A stretch of 64,000 bases of DNA from Sesamum alatum (Eukaryota; Streptophyta; Magnoliopsida; Lamiales; Pedaliaceae), in contig JACGWO010000007.1 of the NCBI GenBank assembly GCA_034509735.1, forward strand, positions 496,001 through 560,000, written 5' to 3'. Positions within the stretch are counted from its first letter, which is position 1. Each line of letters opens with the position of its first letter. The notes below the pieces were generated by a model. It had not been told where the DNA came from, did not search any database, and saw only the letters and a program-made list of their open reading frames with translations. A program made the position numbers and the translations under genes. Positions 32,911 through 45,184 of this stretch are shown one piece after another.

Positions 32911-33329
32911 ATAAGCCCACGAGAATTGGTGTGTGGAGGGGACAGTGAGCTATTTCTGGCAATTTATTATGAGAAAAATGTGGTCGAAAAACTTAGGTGA
33001 TTTATGCAGTAATGAGCCGACAGCGTACGACTTCCAAATCACATCACTCTATCCTCATTTTCCCAATCTCTTGCAGTTTACGACCAAAACAAAACTCTAC
33101 TCTACGTCACCCATGTGCCCCTGATTCAGCACCAAAAAACAAAAAACTAATTTTACAAAATTAAATTTATTACTTGTGCTATTTATAGCTTAATATTTAT
33201 TGGTTTTAATTCCAATTATGCGCTTTTTAAAATTCAAAATATTGAATTTAGTCAAGTAATTTTTATGTAAACTATGAACATTGTTGTTTCTATAAAAAGA
33301 TTTTTTTTAATAAATCGATTACAATCATC
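32911..33329. other. Intergenic DNA
   Basis: A short patch of higher GC near 32930-33120 contains a 63-codon frame without recognisable features. Otherwise AT-rich. Confidence 0.3.
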
Positions 33330-33500
33330 CATGTGATTACAATAACTATAATAATTATATACTAATTACCACTATCAAATAATTGTATCTAATCAATATC
33401 TACTATTAAAGTAGAATAACATTTCACGCATTGGTGTGGTTCGAATCCATGACCTTAGAGTCATGGGTTCTCAACTTTGCCAATTAAAATAGGCTTTATT
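33330..33500 (-). mobile_element. tRNA-derived SINE-like copy 2
   Basis: Minus strand reads ctattttaattggcaaagtt, gagaacccatgactctaagg, tcatggattcgaaccacacc, then the body ttctactttaatagtagata and ttgattagatac. The head aligns with the 35161 copy through both promoter boxes. Confidence 0.6.
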
Positions 33501-33760
33501 GATATTTTTTTAAACATTATAATTTTGCAATGTGACTTAATAATTTGAAATCGAGGATAACAATATGTGACTTAAGAATTAATATACATTCATATGTATG
33601 TCCAAGTCAATCAATATTTTTTAGCCGGTTCAACCAGTCCGACTTGTAACCCTGTGAGAGGGTAATTTATATGGTTCAATATCTGGTTCGATTTTTAAAA
33701 CACTGGTTGCATTTGCACAATTGGAATGACAATATATCCAACCTTCAATATTTTTATATA
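33501..33760. other. Intergenic DNA
   Basis: AT-rich, no feature beyond the left target duplication (tttttatata) of the following element. Confidence 0.3.
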
Positions 33761-34129
33761 GGGTAAATTACAGCTATCTCTCATAAGATTTGATATAATT
33801 ATAAATATTTCATTGTTGTTTAAAAAATTATAAATACCCTCCTGAAGTTTGTAACTATCTAACAAATAACACATTTACATCCATTTTTATGGGTGAACTG
33901 ACCAAAATGCGCTTATTCAAACTGAATTATTCTTTTTTTATTTTTTTTATTACAGTACGCATGAGGTTTCTTAAGTTTTTAGGAATAACAATGTGCCTCG
34001 ATTAATTTTTCTACAATTTTAACTAAAAACTCAAGGGCAAAAATTACAGATCTCAGGAAGAATTTTTCAAATAATAAAAGAATATTTATAATTATGTTAA
34101 ACATCGGTAGAGATGGTTATAATTTATCT
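33761..34129. mobile_element. MULE-type MITE, family M1, copy C
   Basis: Starts gggtaaattacagctatctc and ends gatggttataatttatc. Flanked by tttttatata on both sides (at least a 9-bp duplication). Shares core blocks with copy B: ttgatataattataaatatt, atccatttttatgggtgaac and acaatgtgcctcgatt. Right boundary within a base or two. Confidence 0.7.
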
Positions 34130-35160
34130 TTTTATATATGACCACGCTCTAAACTTTATAACATAATAATTGAAATTTACTCAAACTAAAATATTTTTTT
34201 TTTTTTAAAAAAAAAGGTACATGTGTAAGCATTACGAGAGCTATTCCATATTTATCAAAAAAATAATAACAAAAAATAGAAGAAAAAGAAGAATTGATAT
34301 TATCTGTTATACGTTTATCCAGAAGCAGAGGTACTTTAAGTCAGTAAAGCGACTTTGTATGGCTCAATAGACGTACAACATCATCAAACTGCAGATGCCT
34401 GCATTAAATGCTTCCTACATCATTTTTCACACTATATATTTACATATTTGACACATTTACGAGCATATAATTAAATAGATACGACACTAACGAGAGAAAA
34501 ATTATTAAAATAGATTACAAATTAAAAATACTAAATACATGTAAAAATATGAGTTATTAACGAATATTTCATACGAGCTCATCTTTTCGAGCTCTAAAAG
34601 TTAGGGCTCTAAAACAAATACGATCTAAAATCTTACGACTTGAAATTTTGATAGTCTATATTTGATTTATTTCATAACACATTAACTGATTTTTAACAGG
34701 TTATGGGCGGCTTGATGTTGTCTGAACGAATGAGTTGGATAGAATGTGTTTATTAAGTGAAACAGAACAAGAAAATAAAAAGAATAAAAGAAATACATAA
34801 TATTTGAGATAGAGATCTTTCCTGCACGATTTACGATTTTGATATAATTACATTCAATAATTTTTAGTAGCAGATTTGTTATAAAATTTGAAAAAAATTA
34901 CTTGTTTCGTCTGAATAAATACTAATTGACTTGATCGGATATGCTACTCTAAAGAAATGCTTGCAACCGTTTAAATAAGTGCTTCTTAATTTATTATTGA
35001 AAATGAGTTAAAAATAATATGTTTTGATATATACTTTTTGTTTCTACACTGTTTAAGATTAAATTAATTTAATTCAAAAATTATAAGCAACATTTTACTA
35101 ATTTTTCAAACACAATCAACTTCAATTTTTATCTCCTTTCAAGCTCACACATCTTTTGTC
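34130..35160. other. Intergenic AT-rich DNA
   Basis: No gene. At about 34965-35150 lies another relative of the repeat at 18126/20742 (ttgtttctacactgtttaag, cttcaatttttatctccttt). A/T homopolymers near 34195-34215. Confidence 0.35.
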
Positions 35161-35390
35161 GAGAAGGCCTAGCTTAATTGGTGAAGTTGAGGTCCCATGA
35201 TCTTAGAGGTCATGGGTTCGAATCCTTGTGTGGGTTGATGTTTTTCTACTGTATAATAGGTATGATTTGTTATTATAATAACTAGGTGTTAGTTTATGTA
35301 ATATTATTGATTTGATTATTTGTAATTATTTATGTTAGATATTGATAGCCGAAAAAACTGAATGTAATCACTTTACTTTCGATTGACAAA
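35161..35390 (+). mobile_element. tRNA-derived SINE, best copy
   Basis: The head carries an A box (tagcttaattgg, 35170-35181) and a B box (ggttcgaatcc, 35215-35225), separated by gaggtcccatgatcttagag, so it resembles an RNA polymerase III promoter of tRNA origin. It cannot be a working tRNA: arms do not form a full cloverleaf and no anticodon loop is clear. The AT-rich body follows (ctactgtataataggtatga, ttagatattgatagcc). Related copies: 32690, 33330, 38590 and 44810, all on the minus strand. Confidence 0.65.
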
Positions 35391-36631
35391 ATTCATCACT
35401 TCTAATTCAAAAAAGGCCCGCACAACTTTCGCCATTATTTAACTTATAACTTTTTGTACGATTTATTTTCACAAAAAAATAAGAAGTTAGTGATTACAAA
35501 TCAAATAAAATTTTCGATTACAAAATCTATTTTATCTTTTACTTTATTCAATATCATAAATCATGTATATAAATTTTTTTCTAAAATAAAATATTTAATA
35601 TTATTTTTATACACGTGACGTAGAAAATAAAATTGAATTTACAACATAAAATTACAATATGATTACAAACATGCTCTCAAGGCTCAGCCTAATCCAAGTT
35701 AGCTGATAATTGGGGAGCACGTAGGTGCACGTTTCTCCGGCGCGTGAGAGGATAGGTTTCATACATGCCCCCATGCCCCATGCCCATTCCCATGCCCAAC
35801 TAGTAATAATTTTTCTTTTCCACCACAACTTACGTGATATGTACCTTGTGATGTAACCCATGCCCTCATCACCAGCTTCCCCTACCCCCCCCCCCCCCCC
35901 CAATATAAATTGAATTTTATAATAATAATAATAATTAAAAAAAAATATAAATCATGCCATATTAATAAAATATATGTTATATTACTTTAAAATATATTTT
36001 ATAAATGAAATTTTCCTTATTGTTTTATTTTAAATAATATCACAATTATGAATTTTCAAGAACTCGATTAAACTTATAATTCTAAATTATCAAATATATA
36101 TGAGCAACCATTAATGATTAACTCCTCAAATTTTTCATGACGTCAGACCTCATTAAAAATATAAAGTTCATCAATTTGTATGACTATATTATAAAATAAC
36201 AGTATCAGGTCCATAATATTCAATTCATCCTTGATTCCCATGATGGTTAAAATCAATTAATTAAGCATAATCGCAACAAGTTTATTTTAATTTTATAAAA
36301 GTAAAAACATTTAAAATATACAACTTTTTTTCCCCTAAGTCGTCATCCCTTTATTGTTTTTTTATCGTAGAGCTCACGACATGTAGTGGCACAACATTAT
36401 TATAGTTATATTAAAGATATTGATAGATGTAATAATTACTCGTGTGTCAATAATCTCTAAAGCCCACCCTACTACCCCCTACCCCCCCCCCACCCCACCC
36501 CCCACCCCTCGTGTTTTTCGTATATATTAAGTCCACATTCCTTTCTCCTCCACGTACTCATTTACACTCTTCACAATTTTGTCACGATAACTACTCGGAG
36601 CTCAATTATTTCATTTTCATCCACCACCACG
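35391..36631. other. Intergenic DNA and glutaredoxin promoter
   Basis: AT-rich with two poly-C tracts (35885-35900 and 36475-36508). A TATA box tatatatt lies at 36521-36528, about 105 bases before the glutaredoxin ATG at 36632, which gives a leader of roughly 75 bases. A patch at 35700-35900 with ccatgccc repeats has no convincing gene. Confidence 0.5.
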
Positions 36632-37075
36632 ATGAAAGGCCTCCGCCGTTACGGCTCGCTAGGGGACGGCGGCGTCCGCCTCGAACTCACCCCGACCGCC
36701 GCCTCTCCCCTCGCCATCGATGTGGCGGAGTCGGCCGAGACCCGCATCCAGCGCCTCATATCTGAAAACCCCGTGATCATCTTCAGCTGCTCTTCCTGCT
36801 GCATGTGCCACGTCATGAAGCGCCTCCTCTCCACCATCGGCGTCCACCCCACCGTCATCGAGCTGGAGGAAGACGAGATGACCGCCCTTAAAGCACGAAA
36901 CGCCAACAACGACTCCTCCTCCTCCTCCTCCGTCGTCTACGGCTCCCCGGCGCTGTACATAGGCGGCGCGTGTGTTGGGGGGCTGGAGAGCTTGGTGGCG
37001 TTGCACTTGAGTAATAATCTTGTGCCTATGCTTGTCGAAGTTGGTGCTCTCAGAAATGAACTCTTGATTAGCTGA
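36632..37075 (+). CDS. CC-type glutaredoxin (ROXY/GRXC6-like)
   Basis: A 147-residue, intronless plant-specific glutaredoxin of the CC class. Active site CCMC at residues 56-59 within FSCSSCCMCHVMKRLL; GVHPTVIELEEDE follows, then a Ser run (SSSSSS) and the glutathione-site region YGSPALYIGGACVGGLESL. Such proteins work with TGA factors or other partners in development, defence and redox control. The C-terminus is NELLIS and lacks the ALWL tail many ROXY proteins use to recruit TOPLESS or act with TGA factors. The coding region is very GC-rich at third positions compared with flanks. Closest by eye to Arabidopsis GRXC6 type; that assignment is tentative. Confidence 0.9.
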   Translation: MKGLRRYGSLGDGGVRLELTPTAASPLAIDVAESAETRIQRLISENPVIIFSCSSCCMCHVMKRLLSTIGVHPTVIELEEDEMTALKARNANNDSSSSSSVVYGSPALYIGGACVGGLESLVALHLSNNLVPMLVEVGALRNELLIS

Positions 37076-38589
37076 ATAATTTTGTTAATTACTAAAATTT
37101 GTGGTAATTAGAGTAATTTAGGACAGGGAATTACTGGTTTTCTTGTTATTATAAATATTATTGTAAGCTTGTTATATTAATTAGTGCTTTCGTAGCCTGG
37201 TAATTTATCGTGATTATGATCGAATTATGATCTCTTACCCATCTTGAATGAAATTTGATGTTTTGAAATTAATAGTAAAATTTATTTAGATAGGCATATA
37301 ATTATTGATTCATGGTTTGATTTATATCCTTTTTTTTATATATATTTCAATTTGTGATGATTTCAGGGAAAAAATAATTAATACTGTTTTTAATTTATGG
37401 GTTAATTAAAATAATGCGTATCCCAGCAATTATGGAGGAATATTCTAAAGCTTTTTTTTTATATTTATGGGAAATTAATTAAATTGAGGAAATAATATTG
37501 ACCGCATTTTATAATATGCTCCATTACAGACTACTTTTGAGTAAGAAAGAGTGAGAGGGAGAGAGAGATTTCTGAATTTGCAAATTTTAATGATGTTCTA
37601 AAACGTGGCAGGCTTCCATTGGTGGGTGCATGTGGGTGGGTATTCCAATGGAGAGGGAGTGAATCATATGCTTGGCTTCTTTTGATGGGTTTTCTTTCTC
37701 TACTTTTACTTCATTTTTAGTATCGCGAGTCGACGTATTCGTCATTTTTACATGTATAAAATAAATAATATTTTATATTTTAAAATATATTATAAATAAA
37801 AAATATATATATATAAAACAATATATCATATTTAAAAAATTAATTTAAAAATATTATTGATATAATAAAAAATTAGTATCACAATATAATTGTAAATAAT
37901 TACACTATTTTTTTTAATATTAGCATAAATTATTGATGCCCTTCTTTCTTCTTATTATTTTCCGTTGAACATTTTCACATATATATAATTTTTTTAAAAA
38001 AGTGATCGTTCAACGTAATATCATAATTAGACCCAAAAAAATAATATGATATCAAGTATCAATTTGAATATCACATGCAAGTAAAGGGTGAATTAAAGAT
38101 ATTAAATATTAAATAATTTTATTTCGCATAAAATTACTTTTTACTATTTAATATTTTTTTTCTAATAGGCGTAGATAAGTTAAAATGAAGGTGAAAAGAG
38201 ATAAAGAGTGTGTTGGACTTGGGGTGAAGTGATGCAAATTCCAATAGAATCTGGACAAGAGTGATGACTGATGAGTGAAAAGGGAAGATTGGGAGAAAAA
38301 GTAACCATCTTTGAATAATTATTACTGGAAATTAAAGTGTTACTTTAATAAACATTATTCAAAGAAATAAGAAAATGACTAAAATGGCATCCCACATGCC
38401 ACGTGTCAGCTCACAAAAAAAAGTATTTCTTTAATTCCTCAATTTTTTTTTTTTTTGGTAAAGAATAAAAAATTAAGCTGCTGCTAATGACAATTCCATG
38501 GCATGTGATTTAGTCCAAGATTGTGACACCATTTCTTATGTGTGGTTTTAAGTGAGAACGATGAATTATTATTAATTAAAATAAATTAA
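37076..38589. other. Intergenic AT-rich DNA
   Basis: Glutaredoxin 3' flank, then AT-rich DNA with a purine patch (gagagggagagagaga near 37552). No gene or clear element up to the SINE copy at 38590. Confidence 0.4.
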
Positions 38590-38775
38590 TTATAATTATT
38601 TTTATCGAACATAAATATATAATAAAGATAATTACATATCTACTATTACAGAAGACATCACCTACTATAAAATAGAACAATATTCCATACATTGGTGGGT
38701 TTGAATCCTCCTCTAAGAGGTCATGTGGCCTCAACTTTTCTAATTAAGTTAAGTCTCATTGACTATTTTTTATGC
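38590..38775 (-). mobile_element. tRNA-derived SINE-like copy 3
   Basis: Minus strand: ttaacttaattagaaaagtt (A-box region), gaggccacatgacctcttag, aggaggattcaaacccacca (B-box region), then body tctattttatagtaggtgat and atatgtaattatcttt. Same order as 35161. Confidence 0.55.
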
Positions 38776-40301
38776 TGTTAACACTTGTTTGCTATTTTTT
38801 TTTATAATATTTAAATTTTGACGAAGAAATTTAATTTATTGAAACTCAATAAATCTTAAAAGAATTAATTAAGATGGTACAAGCTAAAATCTAGCATTTT
38901 CTTACCAACTTTTACAAAATTCATTGGTAAATTTATAAATATTAATTTCTTTTTCAAACACTCAAAATTTTATTTTTGAACACACTCAAATTATATTTAC
39001 AATTTATGTTTTAATTATAAAAAAAAAAAAAAGTATAGTAAAAAAACACAGATGGAGGATGATGATGGGCAAACGCACTAGAGAGATGTTTCCAAATTAG
39101 GGAAAAAGGAAGAATGTGAAAGGTCCATTATGATGAGAGGAAGAAGAGATAAACCCCCACTTCATGTCAATGGACCCCACTCCTCTCTCACCGGACCATT
39201 TGCAGAGTCCACAATTCCGATTCTCGCCGAATTCTAGTACTAATCTAATTCGATTAAATTTAAATTAATTATATATGATAAATATAATATACTTAGATTA
39301 ATGTATAATTTGAAAAAAGTGATCACCCATATAATAATATATTATACTTATTTTATGATTGATTTGATTCGATCAAACTTGATTCGAACAAGAATTTTTT
39401 CACTATATGTGGATTTCTTACTTAGTGATTCCTACGTATGCAGATTCCGGCCTCTGAATTATTGAACACAACAATATATGAATTATGTGAGATTGGTCCA
39501 AATGGGATCACACGTGGCATACATTATTGCAACAAAACATGAATAGGACCCCACATGGAATCTCACTCACAGCCTAAACTCTAGAGATTCCGCAACTCAA
39601 AAGGGATCCAAACATGGTGTTACAAGAACTACTTAATTCATTCAAAGTGAAATAATTGGATGTGCATTTTTGTGGAGTTGTTTAGGGAGAAAAAGTCAAG
39701 TGAGCTATGCAACCAACCCAACCCACCCCAGGAAAAGGATAATTTTTTCTTTATTTTATTTGTAAAGCATGTTTGAAAACAAGGAGGCGTTCGTAAAAAT
39801 TTAAAATAAGTGCTTATCAATTTATTGTTGAATATTTTTGAACTGCTTATGTTAAGTTAAAAGTTTTTTACTAGCGCGATGTTTATGCATAAACTTTGAA
39901 TAAACGAGACAGATATTCGTGATGTTTTTTTTATTATCCCTTGAACAATTAAAAAAGTGACACCAAACAAAGCCTAAAGTTGATGAGGTGATGATGCTTG
40001 GTTCACTCTTCTTCTCCAACTGAGTTCTAAAGTTGCAAAAAGCCTCTTTAAATACTTTAGTGTTTCTTTTCCATGTGTTGTAGCTCAACTCATCTTTGCT
40101 TTGGCTTCTTTATAGACTTTCTGCCACTTTCATTTTATGTCATCATCAATGATCATTACCTAACTGGTTCATCAACCTCACATATTCCATCATCATTCAC
40201 AATTAAGGTATATGATGCAAGCATGCATATATACCTCAACATTATTGCAACTAAGTAGACATTCTAAACTTAAACGAAAACGTCGATAAGTAAGAGCAGA
40301 G
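38776..40301. other. Intergenic AT-rich DNA with a family P MITE
   Basis: Contains a family P palindrome at 39218-39402 and, at 39780-39860, a fragment of the 18126-type repeat (aagtgcttatcaatttattg). No gene. Confidence 0.4.
39218..39402. repeat. Palindromic MITE, family P
   Basis: Contains ctaattcgattaaatttaaa, the central aatttgaaaaaagtgatcac and the complementary arm ttgatttgattcgatcaaac, ending gaacaagaattttttc. About 185 bp. Confidence 0.65.
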
Positions 40302-40511
40302 GTGTTAAGTTCTGACCTGAGATGCATGCAAAGAATCGGGCCGACCGATAGACCAGTGGATGGCAGCCAAGAAGCCAGTTTTGAGGTTTCTGCAAAATCC
40401 CTTGTTGAAGATGAGAGACAATCACAAAAGAAAGACATAATCTTTAAGCAGAGGTTTCAAGAATTTCTCACAGTATGTGCTGCTGATTTATTCCAGAACC
40501 TGAAAAAATAG
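40302..40511 (+). other. Orphan exon-like reading frame
   Basis: Open frame without an ATG at its start, preceded by a possible acceptor (agagcag, 40292-40298). It encodes a hydrophilic, helix-prone segment: DRPVDGSQEASFEVSAKSLV then EDERQSQKKDIIFKQRFQEF, ending DLFQNLKK and a stop. Composition is unlike the AT-rich surroundings. No family recognised and no partner exon found. Could be an exon remnant or part of the downstream transcript of the PM-ANT1-like gene on the other strand. Confidence 0.2.
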
Positions 40512-40699
40512 GTTGTGTGGTCACATGGCCAAGAAATGACAACAGGGTTTACAAATTCATCTGTACACATTACACTTCAGCTCACTATTAGATTGAATGT
40601 GATTGGCTGCTATACCATCTATTTTTGTGCCTGTGTAGTTTGTGTCATTCTATACTAAAAGTTCAGGTCGTGTCGACGAACACAAAACGAACCAATTTG

Positions 40700-43600
40700 C
40701 TATAAGCCGGTCCAATTCATGACTTTCTTGATCTCATCGTACAAAACTAAAACGGCTGCTGCTCCTGTACTCCTAAAAATATTTGACATCGCCCCGCGAT
40801 AAAAGGAGGTGAAACCCTCTATTTGGTAGATCTTCCTCCAACAATCCAGTGTGCTATGGTACATCGGTTTCTCTAAGCCTGACTGCATCATCATTCGCCT
40901 CCTAACTGTATCGAGTGGATATGATAACAGCCCGGCTGCTGTTGTGACGGCTTGAGCAGCAACCCACCGTTTCCACAAGGCCACATCGGACTCAGATTCT
41001 CTTGACATAATCTCTTTTATCGTATCAAAACCACCAAAATAAAGGCCTCGATGTACAACCATTCCTTGCAGAGAGGCAGGAAGTCCCCTGTAAACCCCTC
41101 GAAATCCGTCTTTCTTGTGTATGGTACTCAGGAAGTGGCAAATGCCTCTGAATTGTCGAGTTTCAGTTCTTCCAATATCAGCAGCTAGGCGTGTGTGTGC
41201 AATATCAAGTGGGTAGATGATGATCAGCGTTGTGCAACCAGCTGCAGATCCGGCAATGAAATTGGCAGATGGTCCGGCTAAAAGAGCACCTTCTTGTGAG
41301 TTGCTACGCAAGATGTTCCTATACAGATCCTGTCAAAAGATACAGGAGGTTATATCATGAACACGTCACCAAATGTTGCGGTTCTTGCTTATCTTCCAAT
41401 AATAATGTTGTAACCTAAGTCACGAGGAAATTATGGGGAGGTCATACTCAGCAAATAATTTCACATTTTACTTTACTTCATTATGTCCTGACAGCAGATT
41501 AAATTTGATTTCAAGCTTTGAGAATGAAGCATAAAAATGGATCATAAGAATCAATCTTCAACTATGTGGTCGTACTCTTATTGTAATAAGCATACAACTG
41601 CAAAACATCAACAAAGTTCTGTTGCTTTCACAACTTTGACTTGTTCTAAAGTAAATAAATTGGATAACCAAATAATTTAAAAGTTTATTGGTAACACTAC
41701 ATCGTGGAGGGAGCTCAGTTTACAGCAGTGTAAACTAAGAGTCCATAGACAAGTTAAAAGGCTTGATCAAGAGTAGTTGTTCTCCTTCCTACAAACACTT
41801 GCGGGATTACTGCAGAGAACTGATCTTGAAGAAAGTTGGAATGGCGGAAGTGGCAATTACTGCCATAACATCGAATGAGAAGAACTTCAATTTAGTAATA
41901 CCTCCATCCATTGTCCATGGAGAACTTGCCATAATTCCAAAAGTGTAGTTATATTCTCAACAAGAAATGTTATCCTTACATCATATACCTTCTGGTTCTT
42001 CACGCAAAGTCTTATTACCCTCATACATCTTCATTCATTACCTTTACCCAGTTATTTTGTTTCCAAGGAAACCTGCTGAGTGCATGGCAAGGGTAATATT
42101 TTCCAATTTGTTAACAATCACCATTAGATACAAAATATCATTGCTGTCAACATAGGGGCCGGAGGCAGTAACGTATGACGAAATATCAAATTAACATAGA
42201 GGAGTTTTAGTGTAATACAAACACAACTATCTTTGTCAATTTGACACTTGAATATAAAGGCTACCTCCTGAATTTAAATAACTAAAGTTTACTCTAGTTA
42301 AGATAATTGGCACAGAATAGATAACTCGAATGTGGCACTCAAGAAACTCATGAAACAAGAATAGTTTTCGAGGGGGGAAAACTGCAATCTTATTGTTTCT
42401 AATTTACGGTCGTATTCCTGATGCATTTGAATTATACTCAAGTAAGAACATCACAAAGTAATACTAGACGCCATAACTTTTACTTAGATCCCTTCTCAAA
42501 CAGACACAAACCATCTATTAATTTCTAAATGAACATGATCATGATTATTGTTGGCCATTATGAAACACCCGCACCTTCTTAAAACAAAGCCTGTCTAACG
42601 ATAAGGTGTGCTACATACAATGCTGAATCGGTGAACAAACAAAAATGGTAATGATCAGTGGTAACATATGAAAACTTGGCCAGGATAGACATTTAAACCA
42701 GCTTGTCAAGAAAGTAACCGAACTCAATTGTGTTACCAGCCCCTGTATATGTACATTAACAAAGACATTCCCATCAAATACTTACCATATAAAATTCTCA
42801 AATTGGAGACTTATAACCAAGAACCTCCAATGATAATCCTGATTTAACTGTTTCACTGAATTTTCTCCATTACCTCAATAACCACCTCAAATGAGTATAT
42901 TTATCCATCAATGCTACTTCGCTCGACCATATTCTATCACCCTTCTCAGCACTCATACTAAACACAAACAACCACCCAAGATCAACACAAGGTTATATTC
43001 TGGTAAATAGCTCAGGCTTTGAGATCACAACTACAATGTTAAAATACTAATTCGGCAAATTAAATCATAACAACTCCAACTCCAAGCCCCGAAGCCACTC
43101 TAAAAGTCATAGTTTGACGTAATGGATCGAGCGCCATCCAAGATAAGACTCGGCAGTCCACATGATCACCACTTCTTATCAAGATAACCAAAGAACTAGG
43201 CACCCTCAAGCATTAACTTTCCCACTAATGTTCAACCAAAATCGGTTGCCACATATCGAACAATAACCGGGATTACACATCATAACAGAACGTAACACCA
43301 TCAATCATCATTCTTGAAAGTGCAAACATAGCCTCAACCTCACACAACTCAGCCCACGCACACAGATGACAGAATTCCATAAAACAAAAAAAGAAGAAAC
43401 ACATCAAGAATGAAAAAACAAAAATCTTGTATATTATTACCTTAAGAGAAAAATTGAGAGCAACAGAGGGATAGTATCTGATGACACTGCTACCATTGCC
43501 TCTCCACAAGGATAAAATGCCTTCCTCCCTCACAGTACGGACAATGCAATCCACCATCCCTCTAAACCTCTTGTGGGGTCCACCAGTCAAGATTGCCATA

Positions 43601-43806
43601 TTGCTCTCTTGGGTCTGCAGCAGCAGCTTCGCCCTCTCTATTGGGGCCACAATCGTGTGCACCAGACCCCCCATCACCGCCCCCGCCGTGAGATCTCGGT
43701 GGAAGCTGGTCAACCACTTGGACGACCCACCGGATTGTTTTCTTGGAAGGCCCGCACCACCACTCTTCTCTTCTCCTGCCTCCCCTTCCTCCACCACTCC
43801 CACCAT
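40700..43806 (-). CDS. Adenine nucleotide carrier, PM-ANT1-like
   Basis: Six-helix SLC25-family ADP/ATP carrier. Two exons, 43441-43806 and 40700-41329, total 331 residues, with a 2.1-kb intron. Signatures: APIERAKLLLQTQESN (repeat 1), YPLDIAHTRLAADIG (repeat 2), YPLDTVRRRMMMQSG (repeat 3); RRRMMM is the hallmark of ADP/ATP carriers. The sequence WRGNGSSVIRYYPSVALNFS and its N-terminus are closest to the plant plasma-membrane-located PM-ANT1, reported to export ATP during pollen development, rather than to the mitochondrial AACs with long presequences. Start placed at 43806 (MVGVVEEGEAG); an in-frame ATG at 43884 would add 26 residues. A TATA box (TATATAAAT, minus strand) lies near 44085-44093. 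Confidence 0.9.
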
Positions 43807-44215
43807 ATCCTTTTTCTTGAAAACAAGAAACTTATTTCCCACAAGCTCTGTTTCTTGAAAAGGGATATTGAAAAAAACACACACACAAGTAAAAAGAATC
43901 AGTCTTTTGCCTTGCCGATCTTGGCAGAGGTCTCTTGATTGTGAAAACTAAGCCAACTCTTAAATTGTCAAGTATTGAAGAATGCAGAAAGCGACGGCGT
44001 CTTCTCTCCTTTCCTTTTGATTCTGTGCATACGGGAGAAACAGTTTTCTTTCCCTCTTTTCTGTAATCTGGAAATCCAATGGATTTATATAGAAGTTGGG
44101 GATTTCTTGACGGGGATTTGGGATTACTCGCTCGGGTTTCAACAGAGGTGCTGCTGATTGGAAATTCGGAGCCTAGGGTGGAGATTAAAAGTTCGTCTAC
44201 TTTTTGATAATGCAA

Positions 44216-44809
44216 ATCTAACTACAATAACATTCAGTTAATAAACAATTAATTGTGTCTAAGTAATTTTTTAAAATATTTAATAAAAGTAATAGATAAA
44301 AAATGATTAATGTGAGATGAAAAAATTACAAATTATAGTATCTATACTAATATATATAAAAAAAAAATTATCGTACTAACTTTTTAATATTCAAATTTAA
44401 CCTTTAATTCATTTTTTTACATACAAAAATAATTAAAATAATAATTTTAATATTTTTTAATAATATTACTATTATAATTTATTCCTTTCCAATCACCCCA
44501 CTAGTCAATTTCATTTTCTCGGGTTACTTCTTTATGTTTATTTTTCCAACAAATTTTATATTTTTAATAAATACGCATTACATACGATTCTTTTTTATAT
44601 TCTCGCGAAAACCATATGCGATGACTACTAATTTATCAAAATACAATTTCAAAGGAATTTAATCGTTGAGAAAATGAGCCAAACAACGTAATAAATTATG
44701 TCTTCATTTGAAATAAAATTTTAGATTGTTCAATCGCAGACCAAATGAGAGAACTTTTTGAAGAGAAAGCAACGAATTATTATTAATTCAAGTAAATTGA
44801 TTAAAATCA
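44216..44809. other. Intergenic AT-rich DNA
   Basis: Upstream of the carrier promoter. Very AT-rich; no gene or clear repeat. Confidence 0.35.
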
Positions 44810-45020
44810 ATCATGTCGAATACTAATATCTAACAGAGATAATTACAATAATTATATCCTGATCAACAATATCACATAAATTAAATTTAAATAACACCTT
44901 TATTACATTATACAAAAATTCCTACTATACAATGTAAGCCAACATTTCACGTATTATATTTCAACCTTAATCATTAAGCTACGAGATCATTGATCATAAT
45001 GATAGAAGTTATTGAGGGAT
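44810..45020 (-). mobile_element. tRNA-derived SINE-like copy 4 (diverged)
   Basis: Minus strand: ctcgtagcttaatgattaag (A-box region) and a body with ttacattgtatagtaggaat, ataatgtaataaaggtg and gatattagtattcgaca. The B-box region is decayed. Confidence 0.4.
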
Positions 45021-45148
45021 TTTTCATTTATTTTAATCATTGATTTATAATTTCTGAATATCATAAAATTGAATTTTTGGTCTCGAAAATCCCTACTTGC
45101 ATTGATTAAATGAAACGCGCAGCAATAGAATTATTCCATAATAATAAC

Positions 45149-45184
<36 letters not shown>

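Noticed and set aside
35161..35233. A tRNA gene
   Set aside because: A and B boxes are present but the arms do not pair as a cloverleaf and the same head recurs with a fixed AT-rich body at other loci, so a SINE is the better reading.
36649..37006. Minus-strand frames of 86 and 115 codons under the glutaredoxin
   Set aside because: GC-rich coding regions often leave the opposite strand open; the products are low-complexity.
43481..44215. Frames antisense or offset to the adenine nucleotide carrier, including a 127-codon minus frame
   Set aside because: They overlap the well-supported exon 1 or its leader in a different frame and match no family.
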